Shown here piece after piece: positions 59,733-64,000 of a stretch of 64,000 nucleotides of DNA. Each line of letters begins with the position of its first letter. The stretch's first letter is position 1. Both the position numbers and the translations under genes were made by a program. A model generated the notes under the pieces. That model made no database searches. It worked only from the letters and a program-made list of their open reading frames with translations, and was not told the DNA's origin. The DNA comes from Candidatus Kuenenia stuttgartensis (GTDB taxonomy: Bacteria; Planctomycetota; UBA11346), in contig CAMCMZ010000001.1 of assembly GCA_945876185.1 (NCBI GenBank), forward strand, positions 1 to 64,000, written 5' to 3'.

Positions 59733-60987
59733 CGCTGCGGTCGGCCGGGGTCGGCAAGCGCGTGCGCCAGGCGACCGCACCGGCCGCCGCGACGCCAACC
59801 GCAAGTGCGGCCAGGGCCGGTCCGAATCCGCCCCAGGCGGCGTGGACGTGCGCGAACAACAGCGGTCCGATCGCCGAGGCGAGCACGGTCAGCAGCTGCG
59901 CCGCACCCTGGATGCGGCCGAGCTGGCGTGGACCGAAAGCGAGGCCCCAGATAGCGAAGAACAACACCATGATGAACCCGGCGGCGAGACCGATGCAAAG
60001 CGCTGCCGTCCAGAGCAGTACCGGGCCGGTCGTCAGCGCCAGGATCCCCAGCCCAGCGGCATAGGCGAACAACGCTCCGGCGAGCAGGCGCGGCGGTGTA
60101 GTGCGCGGCAAGAGCCAGCCGCAAGCGAACTGGCCGAGCAGGGCGAACAGCGTGGTGATGGCGAGAAAATAAACATTGGTGCGCTGATCGAAGCCGTGCT
60201 CGGCCAGCACCTGCTGGTTCCACAGCGACAGGCCCGAGGCGGCGAGGCCGAACAGCGCGGTCGCTCCGGCGAAGACCCAGAAGCCGGACGTGCGCAGGGC
60301 CTGGACCAGGGTGTGGCCGGCATCCTGCCTCACCACGTCTGAGTTGCCGGATTCGGCCGGACGTGCTGCGGTTGCGGCGAATCCCCAGATCACCAGCGGG
60401 GCGATGCTGAAGGCCAGCGCCGCTGCCACCCACGTCCAGGCGGAGCGCCACCCATGCGCGGCGATGCCTTCGCCGATCGCTACGAAGGCCGCCGCCATGC
60501 AGACCGTGAGCAGCACGGTGTAGATGCCCATCGCTGATCCTGGATTCGCGCCGCCCGAGCGGCCCACCGCGGTGATGCTCGCCACCGACAAGGCGCTCTG
60601 GCCGAACGCCCGGGTGCCCAGGATGAGGAAAAAAAGCGGCATGACGCCGGCCGCAAGCTGGCCCAGGGCGGCCACGACCGCCGCCAGCATGAGTACGACG
60701 GCCACGGTCGGCCAGCGCAGACCGAAGCGATCGATGAGCCAGCCCATGGGCAGGCAGGCGGCGGCTCCGATCACGGTCGCCCACAGGTTGATCTCCCCGA
60801 AATCGACCCGGCTCAGGCCCAAATCGGAGATCAGCCCTTCGGTGATCAGGCCCAGGCCCTGGGTGCGGCCAGGCAGGGTGGCAAGCATGACCAGCGCGGC
60901 CGTGACCACGGTCGCCCAGCGGACCGGAACCGGCACGCAGGGCTGCGGCGCAAAGGGCTGCGGCGCGAAGGGCGGCGGTGCGCTCAT
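59716..60987 (-). CDS. MFS transporter
   Basis: 12 TM-like segments; LISDLGLSRVDFGEINLWATVIGAAACLPMGWLIDRFGLRW; ATG at 60987. Confidence 0.88.
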   Translation of the reverse strand: MSAPPPFAPQPFAPQPCVPVPVRWATVVTAALVMLATLPGRTQGLGLITEGLISDLGLSRVDFGEINLWATVIGAAACLPMGWLIDRFGLRWPTVAVVLMLAAVVAALGQLAAGVMPLFFLILGTRAFGQSALSVASITAVGRSGGANPGSAMGIYTVLLTVCMAAAFVAIGEGIAAHGWRSAWTWVAAALAFSIAPLVIWGFAATAARPAESGNSDVVRQDAGHTLVQALRTSGFWVFAGATALFGLAASGLSLWNQQVLAEHGFDQRTNVYFLAITTLFALLGQFACGWLLPRTTPPRLLAGALFAYAAGLGILALTTGPVLLWTAALCIGLAAGFIMVLFFAIWGLAFGPRQLGRIQGAAQLLTVLASAIGPLLFAHVHAAWGGFGPALAALAVGVAAAGAVAWRTRLPTPADRSVNATA

Positions 60988-61124
60988 GCATCGACCATGC
61001 GGTGTCGGCCGAGCTGCGGCAACCACGCTGTGGGGCGAGCTGGGGCAGGGAAAACGTCACTCACCCGCGTCCCTCCGCACCGGCCGGGGGTGGCTTCGAC
61101 CGGTGGTCGGGACTAGCGTCCAGC

Positions 61125-61664
61125 ATGGACGACACCCCGCTGGTCCTGGCGATGCCACGCCGCGAACTGTTCCGCATCCACGGTTTCACCCAACGGGTCG
61201 AACCGGGGATCCTGACCAGCATCCTCGAGGATGGTTGGTACGCCTCGCCTGAAGCCATCGCTGCCGATTCGGATTCCAAAGAGGTCCGTATCGGGGTCCT
61301 GATGCGTCGGCCAGACGGCGCAGGCGCGTCGCAGTACCTGGTGTCCGAGGACGGCATCCTTCTGCACGTCTCGCCCATCCCGCCCGAATCCGCCAAATTC
61401 GGCGAGGGGCTGGTCGCGCTGCGTCGGTTCGCACAGGCCCTGGGCGAAGCGCTGCTGCGGCACGGCGATTGCCGCATCGAACTGGTCGGCTACTGCAACG
61501 AGGACGCCCTCGCCGAATGCCGGCGCTGTTTCCTGCTCATCTACCGTCTCACGGCCGCAGCGGATGTCCCGGCGCCGGAAGGCATGTCCTGGGTGTCGAA
61601 GTCGGCCTTGATCGGTCTCGCCCTCGACCCGGTGAGCGCGCTGGTGACGGAAGCCGCCGTTTGA
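61125..61664 (+). CDS. Hypothetical protein
   Basis: ATG at 61125 (MDDTPLVLAMPRRELFRIHGFTQRVEPGILTSILEDGWYASPEAIA...); no domain recognised. Confidence 0.6.
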   Translation: MDDTPLVLAMPRRELFRIHGFTQRVEPGILTSILEDGWYASPEAIAADSDSKEVRIGVLMRRPDGAGASQYLVSEDGILLHVSPIPPESAKFGEGLVALRRFAQALGEALLRHGDCRIELVGYCNEDALAECRRCFLLIYRLTAAADVPAPEGMSWVSKSALIGLALDPVSALVTEAAV

Positions 61665-61768
61665 CCATTCGCCGGTTGAATCAATCGTATAAACTGCGGG
61701 TACGGTGCAGGTCAGCAGCTGGAGGCTGAGCCAGCGTGTGGGACGCCAGGTGTGCCCAGAGGCAGCGT

Positions 61769-64000
61769 TTAGGGTGCGAGCGGATCCGCGCCGGGGAAGC
61801 CGACCAGGGAATCCAGGTATGTGGATTTCTGGCTGTCGTTCAGGCGCGCGCGGGCGCGGGCCAGGCGTTCGGGCAGGTCGGCGCCGACTGCCGCCGCCTG
61901 GGCGGGATTGGCGAGGACGGTTTCCAGGTTGGCGACGTGGCGTTTCCACAGGCGCTGGTCGCGGTCGCGCTGGGTTTCCAGGCGGCGTCGGTACCAAGGG
62001 CTCGAGATCACCGCGCTGCGGGTGAATTGGCGTCGCACCTCGGGCGCGTCGATGCTCAGTCCCTGCCATTGGCCGTGCGCCATGATGTGGAGGAGGATCT
62101 GGATCGGCGGGCAGGCGAGGGCGATGGTGCCGTCGGCGAAGTAGGCCTCGGCGACGTGCTTCTGCGCCTCGACGATGTTGTCGATCGAGTCGGCGTAGGC
62201 CTCGGCGTCCTGTATTTCCGGACGCAGCAGTTCATCGTCGAAGACGGCGCCCGGATTCGAGAACACCCGGCCGAAATAGGAACTGACGAACTGGCTCGTG
62301 ATGCGCCAGCCCAGGCGGCTGGCCAGGACGCGCCGGCCGTTAAAGTCGTAATCGTTGAGTTTTTCCAGGTGGCCGGCCCGGCAGAGGTTCTCGGGCCGCC
62401 ACGCGGTTTCAGGCAGGCGGCACCAGATCTCGGGGATGAGCAGGCTGAGGTCATGGTCGACTCGGCGGTGCTGGCCGATCACCCCGGCCGAGGTGGTGTA
62501 GCCGCCGTAACCGGTCAGCGCCATGCCGACGAAGGCATTGTTGAGATCGGCGGTGGTGGGCAGGCAGTTGAACGGGCCTTTCGTCAAGGCGCCTTCGCTG
62601 CCCGCGCCGGTGGTCGAGGGCGACCTGCCGGTGAGCGAGCTGATCCATTCCATGAACAGCTCCGGCAGTTCCTGGTAGTGGATCGGGCTGTAGCAGCACA
62701 GCGCGCGCACCCCGGATTTGGCATCGGCGGGGTTGTTGCGCCGCCCGGCCAGGATGGCGGTGATCGGCCATGAGATCGGCTTGCCGAGCGCGATGCGCCG
62801 CTGCAAGCGCGCCGACATCTCGGCGGCATAGACCGGTACCGGGTCGCTCAGATCCGGCCGCACCTGCAGGTAACGCGGGTTCTTGCTCGGTTTCCCGTCG
62901 ACCAGACGCGGATGCGCGCTCGACACCGCGAACTGGCAGGCGGGATCCGCGAGCGCCGAGGTCAGCAGGGTCTGCATCGGCGCGGTGAACGCCGCGAAGC
63001 CGGCGGCGTCGTCGATGAGGTCGGCCAGGCGTTCGCGGGTGAGCGGTTCGAAGTTCGAGATGAACACGCTGTCGGCCGGCGGCAGCGCCGCCATGTCGGC
63101 CTCGGTCTGCTTGTCGAAACCCCGGTGGATGGCTTCATCCGGGCGCTGGAACAAGCGCGCCTCGCAGTTGGCGGCGAGCTTCTGCGACGGGAAGGGCAGG
63201 TCGGGATCGCCGCCCTGGATGCGGTCGGCGGGGATGATCGCGCTGGCGGTGATGTCGTCTTCCCACTGCACTTTATCGGCCTGGATGAAGTCGACGCGCA
63301 GCTTGTAGGTGCGCCAGGCGCCGTCGCCGTCGAAACCGATGCGCACATAGGTGCCGACCAGGCGGCGGCCATCACAGCGCAGTTCGTGGCCGGGATCGTC
63401 GTTGACGATGTCGACGCTGAAATGCTTGCGCCAGTCCGTCCCCCATTCCGGCTTGTAGAAGCGTTTCACCACGAACAGCAGGTTGAGGATGTGGCGCGAC
63501 TGGCTCTTCAGCCAGGCGTTGTAGGCGTCAGTGAATTCCGTGCTGGACGGCGTGAAAAGCCGGATCACGGAACCAAGGCTGCGTTGCGGCGACAGGATCG
63601 GCCGGCTCAGCCGCACGACCTGCTCGGTCTGGCCCTTGCTGACCCGCACCGTCGGATTGCCGTAGGCGGGGCGGAACTCCGGCTTGAAGCGGTCGGAATA
63701 GTCACGCGCCATCAGCGCCTCGACCTGGGCGAAGTCGTGCTCAAGGTCGCCGACGTAGATCGGGCCGTAGATGAAGGCGTTGTCGACCTGCTTGCTGATC
63801 TCCGACTTGCCGCCGCCCGACACCGTGCACGGCTTGTGGCAGAGCACGCCCTCGGCCTCGGTGCCGAGCAGGCGCCAGGACGACGTCGCCGGATGCGGCT
63901 CGAAGCGCACCGTGTAGCCGTGCGGCAGCAGATAGCGGTGGCCGGGGCGCAGGCGAAGGGACTGGCGGCCGGCGGCGCCCTGCCAGGACACCGACTGTTC
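61769..64000 (-). CDS. Large protein resembling PPi-type phosphoenolpyruvate carboxykinase (5' end outside window)
   Basis: CTVSGGGKSEISKQVDNAFIYGP, SPQRSLGSVIRLFTPSSTEFTDAYNAWLKSQSRHILNLLFVVKRFYKPEWG, EWISSLTGRSPSTTGAGSEGALTKGPFNCLPTTADLNNAFVG, RRVDHDLSLLIPEIWCR. Confidence 0.65.
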   Translation of the reverse strand, partial: EQSVSWQGAAGRQSLRLRPGHRYLLPHGYTVRFEPHPATSSWRLLGTEAEGVLCHKPCTVSGGGKSEISKQVDNAFIYGPIYVGDLEHDFAQVEALMARDYSDRFKPEFRPAYGNPTVRVSKGQTEQVVRLSRPILSPQRSLGSVIRLFTPSSTEFTDAYNAWLKSQSRHILNLLFVVKRFYKPEWGTDWRKHFSVDIVNDDPGHELRCDGRRLVGTYVRIGFDGDGAWRTYKLRVDFIQADKVQWEDDITASAIIPADRIQGGDPDLPFPSQKLAANCEARLFQRPDEAIHRGFDKQTEADMAALPPADSVFISNFEPLTRERLADLIDDAAGFAAFTAPMQTLLTSALADPACQFAVSSAHPRLVDGKPSKNPRYLQVRPDLSDPVPVYAAEMSARLQRRIALGKPISWPITAILAGRRNNPADAKSGVRALCCYSPIHYQELPELFMEWISSLTGRSPSTTGAGSEGALTKGPFNCLPTTADLNNAFVGMALTGYGGYTTSAGVIGQHRRVDHDLSLLIPEIWCRLPETAWRPENLCRAGHLEKLNDYDFNGRRVLASRLGWRITSQFVSSYFGRVFSNPGAVFDDELLRPEIQDAEAYADSIDNIVEAQKHVAEAYFADGTIALACPPIQILLHIMAHGQWQGLSIDAPEVRRQFTRSAVISSPWYRRRLETQRDRDQRLWKRHVANLETVLANPAQAAAVGADLPERLARARARLNDSQKSTYLDSLVGFPGADPLAP

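Noticed and set aside
59633-61060. 475-aa minus-strand ORF
   Set aside because: Frame-shifted shadow of the MFS transporter; Arg/His/Gly-rich with no TM pattern.

Overview
The window has two compositionally different halves. About 1-37.9 kb is moderate GC and repeat-rich. About 38-64 kb is clearly high GC, compact and housekeeping-like. The left half contains: (i) an expanded family of secreted PQQ-like beta-propeller proteins (4 intact, 1 degraded); (ii) an 8-gene collinear, translationally coupled MoxR ATPase / DUF58 / VWA / membrane protein / coiled-coil / prenyltransferase-like / thioredoxin-like operon (6.5-21.3 kb); (iii) a secreted heparinase/lyase-like protein; (iv) an IS110-family transposase with structured flanks; (v) an AraC / aminotransferase (GSAM-like) / Gfo-Idh / alanine dehydrogenase cluster; (vi) several families of dispersed intergenic repeats, which may be the least described signal here. 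The right half contains a second GSAM-like aminotransferase with a divergent AraC regulator, two coupled GGDEF diguanylate cyclases, a pair of coupled lipoproteins, proB, tatC, trpA, trpB, an S4-domain protein, a PfkB kinase, a 3-gene ABC / Gldg-like / DUF4340-FKBP operon, a TauE-like permease, an MFS transporter and a large partial protein resembling PPi-type PEP carboxykinase. The gene content suggests a Planctomycetes/PVC-type genome (inference). No rRNA, tRNA or CRISPR array was recognised. All assignments are from reading the sequence; no database search was run.
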